The position numbers and the translations under genes were made by a program. A stretch of DNA of 64,000 nucleotides. Origin: Aphelocoma coerulescens. Its lineage: Eukaryota > Chordata > Aves > Passeriformes > Corvidae. Under the pieces are notes generated by a model that was given only the letters and a program-made list of their open reading frames with translations, was not told the origin of the DNA and made no database searches. The DNA lies in the NCBI RefSeq assembly GCF_041296385.1, contig NC_091015.1, positions 58,780,345 to 58,844,344 of the forward strand, given 5' to 3'. Shown here piece by piece: positions 11,941 through 25,498 of the stretch; the first letter of the stretch is position 1; each line of letters begins with the position of its first letter.

Positions 11941-14900
11941 CAGGAACAGCAGCATTATTAGCTGCCCAAAACCTCAAACCTTCATATCTGATATATCTGA
12001 TCTTTACCTTGCATTTTCAGAGAATGGGTGACAATTAAATATAGTCACAGATGATCAGAGAGATGTTAAGCTCCCACACTTTGATATCAACTTATTCACT
12101 CTTCTTTTCTTCTATCAAAGTTTTATTATATGTCACTATTACAAATTGAGTAAATTCTGGTCTGTTTGATTTAGCCTGAGTTTCTTTTTTATTTTTTCTT
12201 TAGAAGATCACGAACTCAGGTTTTTATCTGACCAGCTTTCTCTTTTGGAACCAATTACAGAAACACAAGTAAGATCATACTTGTTGCCTAGTCCTCCTTC
12301 TTAGGGTGAGGACTGTAGAACAGCAGGAAGTATTGAAAATTATTTGGAAGCCACGGTGCTATTCATTGTGGCTATAGAAATTTCCATGAAAACATAATTG
12401 TTTGCAAAATGGTCTATTTTATCCATACTGTTTGGCTTCTCTAAAAATTGGGGATTTTTTTCAAAGGAGCGTTCTACTGTACTGCAGCTGTTCTATTCTA
12501 GCTAGCCTGTATGTTAGGTTTCCATTCCATTTTATTTTTATGCTTGCTGATAATTAGGTCCATGCCTTCAGTAAGTGTAAAAGAGTATTTCTTTATTAAC
12601 ATCAATTACTGTTAGCTCTCACTGACATCGAGAGAGCGCCCACACATCTTCACAAAACCAGTTCACCCTCTGACAGATGACGGTACCAACAGCAGGTGAG
12701 AGACATTTCCCTGCAAGCTCCTTAAGGCATAGAATTAATGCATTCTGATTTACAGCAGCTACAGTCCTTGGAGTATTCACAGGGCTAGGACAGTGACAGG
12801 GAATGATACACACTTATTGCTGCACATTCTGAAAGCATATCTCCTTTAGATGTGTAACCCGATGTTGTTTCAAATTGGTGGGGAACAGCTTCTTAAATTA
12901 TAGATCTGTGTTTTCAAGACAACAGAGAAAATTATTTCGTGTGACACTGTTAGCAGCTCTTCCTTCTGAGGCCAAGTGAGACGTGGTTTTCCCCTTCTTG
13001 GGGTATCAGTCCTAAGAGAGATAACCTGTATCACTGTGAAAGCATTTTGTGTTTTCTGGGGTGGAAAAAAATTGTGAAGCATCTGAAATTACACACCAAG
13101 TCTTTTTTTTTTTCTTGCAGAGCTTCCATAAAATTTAGAGCTTGGGAAGACTCTCTCCCCCTTGGGAATTAATTAAAATGACTTTATTTAATCTCTGCAG
13201 ACTATAGGTATTTGTATATTCAGTCTTCTAACATCCCTCCCTAGGGGTGTTGCCCTAAAGAAACAGCTCAGCTTTTTCAGCAGAGGTAACGACGTTGCAC
13301 ATTTGCAATTATTATTTCCTACACTAAGCATCTAAGCTAATACTTCCAGAAATCAGTTTAAACAACAAAACAAACTTCTAGTGAAAGGATAACTTTGCCT
13401 AGAGAAGGTACTTTCTCTAACTGTACTTTGAGCTGTGTTCTCTTCAAAATGTTTGTTTTGCTTTAATGAGAGAGTGTTGTAATCTGTTAGCCTTACAGTA
13501 CTTTTGTAAAGCTCAGCTAAAAGAAATTGAGCAAATTTCACAAGAAACTTGGTCGTGTTGCAAGGAAGATTATTTTTATCTATTTTCCTTTCTCACGTTT
13601 GACTCTTGCAGGTTTATGGTATAGATGTGGCCAAAATGATTGTGTTTGGTGTCTAAAGACTGATGTGGGAGCTGGGAAGGCAACAGTGTTCCTTTTGCAG
13701 CTTATTTGGGGACAATCTTCTTCCCTCCTGCAGGGGTGTAGGCAACCTTTTGGCAGAAACACAGCACTGTTTCTGTGACAGACTGTCCAGCAGAAGGTAA
13801 AGGTACTGTGCCGGCTGCAGCAGGTGCCACACCTGCGTAGGGGGACAGGGATGCACGGGAAGCATCAGCTGTAGGTCTGAGGACCCCCATCACCCTACAC
13901 GAGGGCTTCCCCCTGCGAGTTACTGCCCCAGCAGGCAGAGTGGCTCTGCTGCAGTGTGGTGCGACTCCCTGGTGCTGCAGGAGGGAGGATATCTCCTCTT
14001 CTCTAGAGGGAAGGAGCTCTCTAGCATGCACCACTGGGACTAATTGCTGATGACTGGATTTTGTCTTCCCCGTGGAAATTGCATTGGTCTTAATTAAGTT
14101 ACCTTAACCTTTCTTTCTTGGTCTGCTGAACTCCAGGGGCCTGAGATGTGGAAAGACAGTGGCTCCATAAATAAGCTGCTCTGATCATAAAAAGAACTAT
14201 GAGCTCGGGAGAAATGATTAAAAATTCCTAATGAAAATTCCACTTGGGTGATCAGACCAAGAGCAGATGATTGCTAGCACTGTCACTGACCTTTCTATCA
14301 CATTCAGTTGTGTGAGACTCAGCTGTTGCAGTTTATATCACAGTAATAAAAAATTCACTAGAATTTGCTTTACAATGTTCTAGTAACTAATATTCTATTA
14401 ATTGATACCCTGGATGATTAATAAAACCAGCTTATGAAATTCCATTTGAAACCTAGCACCTGAATACAAATTTTGCAGGTTCAAAGTGGTTTGAAGACAA
14501 GGAATTTTCTAGAAAAAAATGTCACCACACATATATAAAAGACACCTGATGTAATTTTTACTTCCTTGCATAAGGTACCGTGTTTTAAAACGTATCTTGA
14601 GATGACAGTTGTAGGAATTCATCTACTGATCTAGTGATTGCAAAGCCAACCAGGAGACATAATCAGCAGAGCTGGCTGACATATTCTTAGCGGACTTCCA
14701 AATACTTCAAGTCAAAAAGTCTGCTGCATCTTGCTTATTTAAAAGGTTTCTTTAAAAATTACGGTGCTTGCCTAGAGGATGCAGCAAGTGATAGGAAGTG
14801 GTTAGAGAACAGAATCAAGATTGTGTTTCCAAAGTGGGAAAACCAAGAGAAAATTCCTCATGAAAGCAGAGCAGACTAGGATCCTATACTGTAAAATAGT

Positions 14901-17040
14901 AGAAAAATATAAATGTGTCTGGATGCAGTGATGAGTAATGCAGGTGACTTTCCTGCAAGACTGTGGGGATGCAGGCAGCACCCCAGCTTGGGACAGGCTC
15001 CAGTCATGGCCAAAAGAGTGGCTGAAAGCTGGGATGAGGCAGGGAAGAGAAAATGGCATCGAGGCCTGGCTGCCCGAGGGCAATGGTGGCTGCTAGCAGG
15101 ACAGGTGGACTGGTGGCACAAGCAGGGAGGAGGCAAAAAAAGCCAATGCCAAAAAACAGATGGATGCTTCCTGCACCTCATAGAGGCCCCTCAGCTCCCA
15201 GCTGCCCACACATGGGCCTGGTCATTAGACCACGGCTGCCGACAATGCTGGCTAAAGGAGCGGGACCTGGCGTGAGGGCAAGGAGGGGCTTTCCTCAGGC
15301 ACTTGCAGCCCTTTCTCCCCTAAAAGGTGCTGTTGAGTTTGGAACCAGCTTCATAATTTGTGCCCGCTTGGCAAAATGCCTTCCAGGACACCTGTTAAGC
15401 AAAGGTGGATGTCTCAACACTGAGGGAACAGGCAGGCTCTGTGGGATCCCAGCGGGAATGTGTGATGAATGGCTGGGTGGAGTTAATATGCCTCACATAT
15501 TAACTCTCATAATTTAACCCGGCTCTCAGCGTTATCCCTGATGTGCATATCCCTTGGGATTTGGAAGGGCCATGTCCCTGTGGCAAGGATGGGAGAGCTC
15601 ACTCTGTGATTCAGACAGAGCTGAGTGTTTGCAACCACCACATCCACTGAAAGGAAAGGGACCACAATTAGGAAAGGAAAGGGAAAGGGAGCACAATTAT
15701 TTCCAAGGTGATTAACTGTGTTAAGTTAAATATTAATATATGGCAAAGGAGTGTTATTGGAAGGTTATCTTTAGCCCTCATCAGGAAAAAGCTTCCACAC
15801 CCTTGGAGAAGGGTTGTAGTAGCATACTTGTAACAGGGAAATTCGGAACTGGTAAAGAAAATCCTGAAGGTGAGAAATAAAAAAAAAGTAGGATTTAAAT
15901 CTATTACAGCATGCATGTTTCTAGTGGCATATTTGTGTCATTTGGGTTTATGGAGAGGTAGATGGCTCTCGATTTCCAGAGCTGTGCCTGCAGGTCTTGT
16001 GGTGCAGTCACGGAGTGTGAGCACAAGAGAGCTGTCACCACCTTTGCGTGTTCTGCCTATGGACACAGTTGGAGGCAGGTTGTGGAGGTGGTGATAGAGG
16101 TACACAGTACAACTTTGCCTCTGCAGCTCAGTCCACAAAAGGAGCCTTTTGTTCACAGGCTATGTGTTTGTGGGGCTGCAAGGCATTTGTGCGGTAGCTG
16201 TAGCTGAAAGGACAGCTGTGGAAAAAACCCAAAGGGGAATGGAAGAGAAAGGTCAACAAGAACAATAGCATTTTAGGAGGAGGATTTAATAATTAAACAA
16301 TAAATGCGGATTTCAAAACGATGACAAATGCTGATTAAAGAAACTACAGGAAAATGAATCTCTAGTGGCTGAGGATATATTCCTCTCACCAATTTACTTC
16401 TCACAGCTGACTTAAAAAAATCCCTGGCACATTTCCCCCAGTCTAGAAAGAGGGGCCTACGATGGCTCAAGGAAATGAGCTTTGAGCCACCACCTGTAGG
16501 AGTGATCATTAAAGAAATGTGTTGGGCTCACAACAACCAAAATTAAATACCTTTCTGCACAAAACAAGGACCTCCACCTTGTTCAGTTGCTGTATTCTCT
16601 GGCAATCAAATGGCATGTTGGCCTGAAGGGCCTAGACCAGAAATTCTTGTTTTGTAGGTGAAAGGTTTAGGCAGTCATCATGTGTTTCTGCAATTTATCC
16701 TTTTGACTATTACATTAATCTGTGAAAACCGTGCTGTGTATTAGAAATGAAAACCATGTAACTAAAGCAGAATCTCAGGTAAGTGACTCCTCTTTCCTCC
16801 TCTGCCCCCAACAGTGAGTAACACTTTCAACTGCTGCTGCATAAATGCCTTTGAAGCACAGTGCCTGTGTTGTTAACAATGGCAAAAATCAAGTAAGTAG
16901 TGGGTACTGGCTGTTCCATGAGGGATTAAGATTAAAATATATATGCTTGACTGGATTCTCATTTATTCCAGAAAATCAGACGCTAACAAAAGAGACTATC
17001 AGCTTGCAAATTAAAGGGAATATTTAAAAAAGGAGGACCC
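10450..17040. other. Intergenic, Y1 to Y3; no gene recognised
   Basis: About 6.6 kb without a supportable gene. It contains a 40-bp poly-T run and two GC-richer patches (about 13.7-14.03 kb and 14.93-15.5 kb) with several overlapping chance open frames. None of the translations resembles a known domain to me. Confidence 0.5.
11898..11937. repeat. Poly-T tract (about 40 bp)
   Basis: About 40 consecutive T. It could be the poly-A tail of a minus-strand retroposed copy, but the sequence on its right side is not recognisable as a LINE or processed transcript, so it is best called a homopolymer. Its length may vary or be an assembly estimate. Confidence 0.9.
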
Positions 17041-17048
17041 TCAGCAAC

Positions 17049-17146
17049 AAAAGACCAGTCAAGTGCAGCAGTGGGTGTGGAGAAAGAACAAAGAAATCTG
17101 TAACTGACTGTGATCAATTATAAATACCACTGCCATCGGACCAGCC
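17049..17146 (-). ncRNA. RNY3: Y3 RNA gene
   Basis: A 98-nt Y RNA read on the minus strand from 17146 to the TTTT at 17052-17049. It begins GGCTGGTCCGATGGCAGTGG and ends CACTGCTGCACTTGACTGGTC plus four T. The arms pair as GGCUGGUC/GACUGGUC and GGCAGUGG/CCACUGCU, the Y stem with the Ro60-contact region. The loop has AATTGATCACAGTCAGTTAC and ATTTCTTTGTTCTTTCTCC, the signature of Y3; human Y3 is 101 nt. Its loop shares a block with the Y1 loop (the GTCAGTTACAGATT region), so Y1 and Y3 look like sister duplicates. Y3 is generally the most conserved vertebrate Y RNA. The gene lies between Y1 and Y4, all in the same orientation, with its own external promoter. Recognition is by sequence and structure together. 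Confidence 0.96.
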
Positions 17147-17169
17147 AAGAAAGATTCTGGCAGGATAAG

Positions 17170-17376
17170 TATTTATAGCTCTGAGAAGGGAACACTTCCT
17201 TGCTATGATGGCATTGCTAATACCCCGATCTCGCAAAACCAAACGGTTGTGGGTTTCTCTTTCAAAACCAACACGCGGAATCTCTCCCAAAGTCCCGTGA
17301 GTGTTGTATTTCGTGTGGGCATCCTCCTGGCAGCATCCCCGGGCAGCGCTGCATGCTGGGTAAGCGCTATGCAGAT
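17170..17376 (-). promoter_or_regulatory. RNY3: Y3 external Pol III promoter (TATA, PSE, DSE)
   Basis: Upstream of the 5' end at 17146 on the minus strand: TATAAATA at 17170-17177 (-24 to -31), a PSE at about 17193-17212 (-47 to -66), and a distal element with a perfect SPH/ZNF143 core (GCATGCTGGGTA, 17351-17362) followed by octamer-like ATGCAGAT (17369-17376). The spacing is almost identical to Y1: the SPH core begins 204 bp from +1 for Y1 and 205 bp for Y3. The two distal elements match at roughly three-quarters of bases over about 28 bp, by eye. Confidence 0.87.
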
Positions 17377-17399
17377 GAGCCATGGGCTGGAAGCTGCTG

Positions 17400-18215
17400 G
17401 GGGAGGATGCTGTGCTGCAGCTCTTCCTCCCGGCAGCGGAGCTGACATCGCAGGTCATCTGTGAGACAAGAAAAAAAGCCGGCTCACAGATAATCTTTAA
17501 CGAGTGAAGCGTGCAGAGTTTACTGTATGAGTTTACTGTGTGGGCGGAGACAAACAAGCCGTCCCACAGATGTATCTGAACGATGATATTCTTCCAGTTG
17601 CCTCTGCTGTAGCTCGTAACAAACAGCGCACACCTTCCTCTGTTCGAGAGGGGCTGCCGAACCCTTGGCTCTCTGCTCCACACCACATCAGTGCTGCAGA
17701 TGAAAAGACGCAGAGGCCAGGAGCAAATGGGCCTGGGTGGGATCCGGATCTCAACAGCTACTAAGAAACTATTGTTGTAAAATAGAATTTTTATATTAGG
17801 GGTAAAAAAAAACACCTAAAAAAAAAAAAAAAAAAGTAGTGTTGAGGGGTTTTTTTGTTTGTTTTGGGTTTGCTTTGTTTTGTTTTCCCTTTTCTGACAA
17901 TATTAGAGCCAAAGGGCATCAGTGGAAAAGCAAATCCAAAAGGTAGCATTTAAGTGAAATGCTCTCCTTGCAAAAAAAATCAGCTACAGAACAGTCTTCC
18001 TCTTGCCCCAGGCATTCCCACATCCCCCTGCCCCTCAGCAACTACTTCTGCAGCAGACCCTCACACCCTGGGAGAAAGCAGTCTCAGCTTTGCAAGCCAA
18101 AACCCCCATGAAATATGTGGAGGGTCCTGGTTAGTGCAGACCAGCTCAGCCACACAGTTTAAAGTCCAAAGGAGCACAACTGCGAGAGCAATGCACCGCA
18201 GCACTGGGTGTAAAG
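17400..18215. other. Upstream flank of Y3; A- and T-rich tracts
   Basis: No gene recognised. It contains an A-run at 17818-17835 followed by a T/G-rich (TTTTG)-like stretch to about 17888. A 233-residue open frame on the minus strand (17815-17114) covers this flank and runs into Y3, but it has no recognisable domain and is treated as chance. Confidence 0.5.
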
Positions 18216-18221
18216 GTTTTG

Positions 18222-18743
18222 TGTGGGATAGGGTTGATTTTATTCCTAGCAGCTGGTACAGTGCTGTGGTTTGGATTTAGTGTGAGAATAACACTGATAG
18301 CACACAGATAGGTTAGTGGTTGCTGAGCAGTGCTTACCCTAAGTCAAGGACATTTCAGTTTTCCATGCTCTGCCAGGGAGCAGGTGCACAAGACAGGACA
18401 ACTGACCTAAACTGGCCAAAGGGATATTTTTTAGCAGAGAATGTCATTCCCAGTATATAAACTGGGGAGAGTTGGCAGGGAGCCATTGATCACTGCTGGG
18501 GGATGGGCTGGGCATAAATCAGTGGTGGGTAAGCAATAATGTGCATCACTTCTTTCTCTTGGGCTTTTTTCCTCTCTCTTCTTCTTCTCATTATTATTAA
18601 CTTTATTTCAATTATTAAGTGGTTCTTACCTCAACCTGTGTATTTTATTTTTCCCATTCTCCCCATCCCAGAGGGATGAAAGAGTGGGGAGTGAGCAAGC
18701 GGTTGCGTGGTACTTAGTTGGCATCTGGGGTTAAACCTCAACA
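18222..18743 (+). mobile_element. Solo LTR, ERVL-type (avian)
   Basis: A roughly 520-bp LTR that I recognise as a common avian ERVL-class type. It has a TG-initial start (TGTGGGATAGGG), a U3 with AGCAGCTGGTACAGTGCTGTG and TAAGTCAAGGAC, a TATA box TATATAAACTGGGG near 18454-18461, a pyrimidine- and ATT-rich R/U5, and the ending GGTTAAACCTCAACA. No coding sequence follows, so it is a solo LTR. The related copy at 38.56-38.86 kb shares the 3' half. Flanking 5-bp duplications are not obvious, which fits an old insertion. Confidence 0.85.
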
Positions 18744-21700
18744 CTAGGACAGAAGTTCTTCCACCTTCCAAAACCAGCATCTCACTCATTGCTGTTTAAT
18801 TGTGCTGCAGTTCTTTTCATGTCCCCTTTCTGGTCACTTTACAAAGGAGACCTATTGAGCAGCTCTACAGCCTCTTCTGCTGACCTACATCTGAGCTCCT
18901 GAGGTCACCCCTTTGATTCCTGATTTCCCACCTGCAGTCCACCCTCTCCCTTGTATGGACACATTTAATCTTGGAAAGTGATACAGTGGCAAATAGAGGT
19001 TACCAAATGTTACCTTTTCAACCCAAGAGTGCACAGGAGCAGTGAGGAAAAGGAGGAATTGCCCTGGAAAATCTTCAGGAGCCTGATTTTAGATTTTCTT
19101 CAAATTGCTGTGTACACAGTAGCTCACTGTCTCAGGAGTAGGTTTAATAAACTAAAGAGAGTAAACATCACTCCTAGTGATTTCGGAGAGACTGGCTTAA
19201 AATATTCCAGAGACTCAATTCAGCTTGATGTCTGCGATCTATCAGGATTCTTTGGGCTACAAAAAGTGAAAATACAGTCATTCCTTGCTCCAAAAAGAGA
19301 ATAGAAAATGGAGTTATTTTTAAGAATTTGGAATAATGTCTGCATTTCAAAATTTGGGCTATTTGGCCTCTGTATTTGTAGCATTAGTTTGGAACCAGAA
19401 GAAGAAGTTTTAGGTTGGGGTTTTCTTGTAGAAGAATACTGGTATCCTGATGGCACCATGATTAATGGATGAGTTTCTTCAGAGCAGCGCTGTGCTTTCA
19501 TTCCAATACCCACTGAGTGCCAGAATTTTTATATTCTGAAACCAGATAAACCAGGAAGTGAAGAGTCGAAGCTTCATCCAATTTGTTCTTTTTGAAGGCA
19601 TAACATTCTGTTGTGCTTGAGACCCAGCAGGTTCAACCTGGGTCTGAGAAAGCTTAAAATAAAACAAGTAGGGGCACCAAAGCAGTGTCTCTTTCATGGG
19701 AAAGTAGTTTCCAGCCAGAAACAGCAGCCAAATCTGTTGTCTTTGGTCTTCCTCCTTAAACTGAAGACATTATTACCTTTCCTGATTTATCAGAAAATTG
19801 AAAGTGGTGGGGTTTTGGTTTTTATTTTTTTGTTTGTTTGCTTTTGTTTGTTTGTTTGTTTTTGTTGTTGTTTGGTTGGTTTTTAAGTCCTGCAGAGTTC
19901 TCTTTGGGTACATAAATATACTGAGCATAAAGGGAGGCAGGAAAAAAAAGAGAGCATGTCATTGTATAAAATCAGCTAAAATGCAATGCAAGGGATGCAC
20001 ACACAATTTGGAACGATCCCTGAGATTTTTTGCTACGTCTCGTTTTTGTCAAATACTTTAGTAATGCTGCAAATATGTTTGGTTAGGGATTTGTTTATGC
20101 AATGCAGCCTGTTTGCACATGTTTTACATCAGTAATATTGTATCCAGGCTTTTTCAAACAAGCTCCTAATCTGACAACAACTTTTTGGACTTTATCACAG
20201 TTGGATCCATTTCACTTGCTACTACTTCAAGATTGGTGGGGGTTTCTGTGTGGAATTTATTTTCTCCAAAAAGTTGCAAAATTGGGCCACTCTCAACTGT
20301 CTTTCAATGCTTTTGTGCCATTGTTGCAGCAGGCTCCAGCAAGTGAATATGACTGGAAGTTATCTCTTTTCCCCCTTGAGAGGGACTCTATATTTTCCTT
20401 GAGTTTTCGTACCCTTTCCTCATGCGTATTGTTTTACAACAGGGCCCTACTTACCTTCACAGATACATCTTTTACCTATTGCAGAGACTTACAAGGGATT
20501 AAATCCTTGATTCTAATAATCCCTTATCATAAAAAAACCCCAAAATATTTGTAAACCCTGGCAGAAAATGGGAACCTTAAATCAGCCCAGAGGGTTGTTC
20601 TGAAGGTTTTGTCTTTGCTCTCTTTCCAGCCACATCCCCCAGGCCTCAAATTTGGTATTATTTTGTCACACTAATTAGACACCCAGCAGTATGAGCTGGG
20701 CTTCAGGGTTAAATTTTGGGGTACGTGTCATCTTCTAGATCACCTTTTTGAACGTACATTTGAAAACACAGGCTGGAGCCCTGCTATGTGTTCCAGAAGA
20801 ACTCATCTACAGTGGAGACCTGCTCTGAATGTAATAAGACAAGTTTTTCTAATAAGAGCTCAAGAGGATTTCTTTATGTGGCTTGTGTTAATTTGCTTGC
20901 ATTGAAACACTGCTCTTCTGACTAGCCCTGTTTAATGCTGACTTCTTGTCTCTTGTGACCCACTGTCTCTGTTTAGCTGTATCTTCAGAGACTTAACACA
21001 CAGTCAAAATATTTGACATGTAAAGTCAGAGGGTTAATGTTGCTACAGGAACCTTTATGAGTACTCATGTAAGGTTACTTTCAATTAATTTTTACAGACT
21101 GGAAAAAAGGTGACAAAGATTCTACAATGTGCTTCAAATACAGTGCACCACACAGCACTTAAAAATCCAATGTTAGTGACGGCATTCACTAAAATGATTT
21201 CATGTGACATTTCAACACATACTGTAGGCAACATTCCTAAGAGTGTCTGAGGAAAGCAAGAGGACACACTACTCAGTGAGCATCTTCACATCATCTTTAC
21301 ACCTGCCAATATAAAGAATGAGAGGTGTCTCCTTCCACTATGTAGGAAAAGTAACTTACGTTAGTCAAAGCATTTTCCTCATGAAAAGTAAATCCTAGAA
21401 AAGAAATGCTTGATGAATTTTGCTGATTTTAGCAAACAATAGTATAGCTAGTATCTCAGAAAGGAATTTTGTTAATCAGGATACTCATTTAAAGCACTGA
21501 GAACTAAAACTTCCTTGATTTCCATACAGCTCTAATCTATCAAAAGAAAATAAAGGAAGCCAGTGACCCTGCCAAGGGATTTATGCTGGATTTTTTCCAA
21601 GTGAACTAATCTGGCAATAGGGTTGCACTGGGTGGAGAAAAGGTCCCAAAACGATCTCCTTCCTCCTTTACCTTATAATTCCTAAGAGAAACATGGTTTG

Positions 21701-24700
21701 GTTTGTCAGTGGGGACATTTTTTTGGTTGGTTTTTGTGGGTGTTTTTCCCGCAATGTCCCTGAATTCATAAAGTTTTAAAAAGCAACATAAGTGTAGCCA
21801 AGAAGCAGTAGTAAAACCAGTGTGTTTGGTGATTAAAATTTTTCCCACTGATGGCTGAGCTTTCTGGTCAAAATCAACTAAATATTACTGTATGGAATTC
21901 ATTTTCTTTGAAACAACTTCTTTTTGTTCTCTGTAACATATGCTCTCTAATTCAATGCAGACTTGCAGGTGTCCACTGAAGACAAAGTGATTTACTGAAT
22001 AACTTAATTTCTTGCTAGCGTATACTGCTTCCGCCTTCTTCCCAGGAGTTTCAGTAAGACCATAACACCATGGAATTATCAGAGGCCATATGTAGCAGCA
22101 AAACAACTGCTCTGCTGTTCTGCTTTTGGTTTGTGTCTATAAATGCAGTAGTAAATGGCAGGATATTTCAGAGATTGAAGAAGTGATCAGACAGGGACAT
22201 GATGAGTTGGGCAGGGAGTCTTTGTTTTTTCACCTAAGGGAAAAGCCTATTAACTGGCATTTATGTTATTGGAAATTTGAATACTACTTTTCAAGCTTTT
22301 CCAGACATGGGGGAAAATTATTTCCTGATTTCTCTCTTTCTGTTTAAAAGGTACAGGACAATTTAGTAAGGTGAGTAAATTAAACGTTGCAATTTATTAA
22401 GAGTATCTAATGGAGCAACAAGTTTTCTCACCTCTACAGGCAAGAGATCACAAGCAAACATTTAAAGGCTTGTGATGTTCATGGTTATTAGCCACTTGAA
22501 AATTATCTTCTCAAGGATTAAACCTAATTTTCTTTGCTTCTGTCCAGACAACTTTAGGAAATGTCACCTGAAAGTTGATTTCTATCCATTTCAAAGAAGA
22601 AAATGATTATGCTTTTTATTTTCTTCTGACATCCCTGGCCAAGTCCACTCAGAAATTTTTATTGCAGTTTAAACTGCCTACCAAGAAGTCTCTTGATAGT
22701 CTCTGTACTTCATCTTTCTAATCCAACTTGTTCTTCCAAAGCTAAATTGATATTGCAATTTCCTAATTTATGATGTCATGTTGTCTTATTCAAGAACCGA
22801 CAGATGCTGAAATCTTAATGCAGTAGTAATGTTATGTCCTGTATAAACTGGTACATGAATTACATTTGTCATTTGGAACATCTCAGCTGAATTGGTTTGG
22901 ATGGGTCTGATCAGGGAATAAAGACTGTTGTGGTGAGAATAGGAATTTAAATATAAAAATATAAATGATTGGCAGGGATGCCAATACAGTAATGTTCCAA
23001 AATAGCTCTGTTCCAGCTAATAAAGGTTTAGGGCTGTCCTTGAGAAGTGCTTAGTATATCATGGTTTTAACTTAGTGTTTCAAATAATTTTCACTCTCAG
23101 TACTTGGCACTCAGCTGGCTTTCAAGTAAAAAAAAAAATAATGGATGCCTCTTTGCATTTATTGTGTATTTATTTATTTACTGTTTTATATACAGTACAT
23201 GTTCTTATTAAAGTTGCCACCTTTGACTCTACAGGCAGTTTATGACCGTAGGCAAACAGTTCAATGGCTTATGGCAAAGCATCACTTAATCAAATCTCAT
23301 TTAGCCACAGTGTCAACTGAAGTCCTGATCCAGCAAAATATTTAAATATTGGCAGTACTGTAAGCATGCAGCTATTCCTTTCAGTTTTGAAAATATTTTG
23401 CATTAGCTTAATCCTGAATCAGGGCCTAATAATGTTTCATCTGTGCTGGTTGTCTAGACTCCGTTACAGATGTTTTCCTGCGAAGGCTTTGACATGTTGC
23501 ATATTTGTGCTACAAGTGGAAGCCAGTCCTCCTCTTGTTGTTTTCACACCATCCCTTCCCAGAGGATTTTTTTCCCTCCCCAGAACCAGAGTGTTAGGAA
23601 AGGTCCAGGATTAGAGACACAAGAAAATTAGGATAATTTAGTCCTCAGCAAGCAGATGTTGAGCACTTCCTAATTTTTATATGCCTAAATACCTCTGCAA
23701 AAGTGGGTCCAATGAGTTCCTGAGAGGCTGTAATGTAAACAAAACAAAAATAGCTATTATTTCTCCTTTCCTCTTATCTCACCTGCACCTTAGGTTTATT
23801 GTTGACAACAAAATTAAGACATCTGGTATTCTAGAAACCTAAATAACAGCTACTTTCTACACTTCAAGAAAGCACTATGGAATATGAAAGCAGTGGATTT
23901 TGACAGACTGCAGTGAACTAGCAAGGAAGGATTCAAATTTTAGAAAGATACTACTGTGTTTTTGTATCAGGGGAAAAATAATAATCAGTATGTTACCCTT
24001 AAAATAACAGCTTCATTTAAAAAGTTTTTATTCTAAGGAGTCAGTCAAGGCTAATGAGGAAATTTAACATTAGTTGAAGGTCCTTGAGAAAGATAAAGTT
24101 ATGTGATCCTTGAGAATGTACTTTAATAAGGCATTGAATGGCATTGGGCAAGCACATACACACACATTACTGCATATATTTGAGCACAAGTAATGTTTGT
24201 GTTGCTACAACATCCAGGAACGACCTAAGGAGGCCTCATTTGGAGTTTACTTTTTATAGTAATGTAGACTGTTACCCAAGTTTAAGCCAGAGATTCTTAT
24301 TCTGAAGGTTTTCCTTCCAGACTTTCTTTCCTTGTATTGTAAATATTATTTTTTTTCCGGATCAGTTACATTAAATTAATGAGAAATTGAAGTTCCTTCT
24401 GAGTTTCAGGATTGTGATTTCTGCTGTCTTGCACCACTGTTGCAAGGGGAAAAAAGTCCCCAAAACTTTGAGATATTTGATACACTTTAGACTACTAACT
24501 ACAAAAATTTTCCTTTATGTGTTTGTATTTCATTTCCCCCCCTACCTAGCAAATGCTACCTGATGCTCAACTGCTGTGAGGACAACCAGGTTAATTAAAT
24601 AATATACTCAGCTCATTCTACTGACATTTGGAAGTTTTCATTAATTTTACATGGTGGTCCCTGGATCTTCCTGACTTCTGGAGAACAATGTAAGGAATTT

Positions 24701-25375
24701 TTACACTCTTAAATTCTTACAGTTTGAGGAATTATCCAACTAAAAATCACTGGAAAAAAATCAAAATGTGTCTGAGAAAACAAAGATATTGAGAAACAAA
24801 CAAAGTTTTTCTCAGAGATCTACAGAATATTTATCTGGTATGATAACTCCTAACCCAGGCAAATAAGCTAGAGACCAGTTCCTACAGAGGCAGGCAAGAA
24901 TCTCTAATCAATAAAAAAATATTTTTTTCCAATCCTCAGCTTTTTGTTGTTGTACTAAAAAAAAAAATCTTCTGTGCAAGATAATTACCCACACAAATGC
25001 CTCATCGGTATTGTACCCCTGATTCTACTTCGGTCACAAAGCCAGATTTATCATCTCTATTTTTAGGTACTCTCCTTTATTGACTATTACGGCCCAAGTA
25101 CCTAGAGTCATGGAGTTATTACTTCTGCCGAAGAACCAAAGAAACTTGGAAATTCAGTGCTCCTTACACCATATGTAGAACTATGATCCATTTTTGTCGC
25201 AGAGGCAAATGCACCACACAGTGAATTTTTGTGTTCTGTAAATATCACAGTGGGTAGCGGGACTTGACAGTGGCAGCACAGAGCTCACCTGGGAAGCTAC
25301 AACCTCACTTTAACTACAGATTGATGGACGTGACCAGCAGCTGTCAACCTGTTAGGAAGAGCAGCTATGTAGAAG
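18744..25375. other. Intergenic, Y3 to Y4; nothing recognised apart from simple repeats
   Basis: About 6.6 kb of AT-rich DNA. A GTTT-rich simple repeat lies at about 19831-19880. The longest open frames (for example 20102-20554 on the plus strand, 150 codons) have no recognisable domain and no conserved start context. I see no further Y RNA-like sequence here. Confidence 0.5.
19831..19880. repeat. (GTTT)n simple repeat
   Basis: Imperfect tandem GTTT/GTTTT/GTT units over about 50 bp in plus orientation. Confidence 0.85.
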
Positions 25376-25380
25376 GCTTT

Positions 25381-25477
25381 AAAAAGACCAGTCGAGGTTA
25401 GCAGTGAGGTGGAATAGAGATAGGGTAGTTTTACTGACAGTAATAATTTCTGTGTACCCACTACCATCGGACCAGCC
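25381..25477 (-). ncRNA. RNY4: Y4 RNA gene
   Basis: A 97-nt Y RNA (counting its five-T terminator at 25385-25381) read on the minus strand from 25477. It starts GGCTGGTCCGATGGTAGTGGG, exactly as human Y4, and ends CACTGCTAACCTCGACTGGTC plus five T; the CACTGCTAA motif of the 3' arm is the Y4 signature. The arms pair as GGCUGGUC/GACUGGUC with the upper UAGUG/CACUG stem. The loop (ACAGAAATTATTACTGTCAG) is shorter than that of Y1 and does not share the Y1/Y3 loop block. The 3' arm differs from my memory of human Y4 at a few positions in the middle (CCUCG against AUUUG), where pairing is weak anyway. As with the other Y genes the product is a Ro60/La-bound Pol III transcript. It is the Y gene nearest EZH2 in this window. 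Confidence 0.95.
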
Positions 25478-25498
25478 GCGGCTAACAGTGCCCTGGCG

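Noticed and set aside
13702..15517. Overlapping open frames in the GC-richer patches at 13.7-14.0 kb and 14.9-15.5 kb
   Set aside because: Frames are open on both strands, with no domains, no recognisable splice structure and no similarity to known proteins that I can see.
17114..17815. A 233-codon minus-strand open frame ending inside Y3
   Set aside because: It overlaps the Y3 RNA and its promoter, which explain the conserved sequence. The translation has no known domain or low-complexity signature of a real protein.
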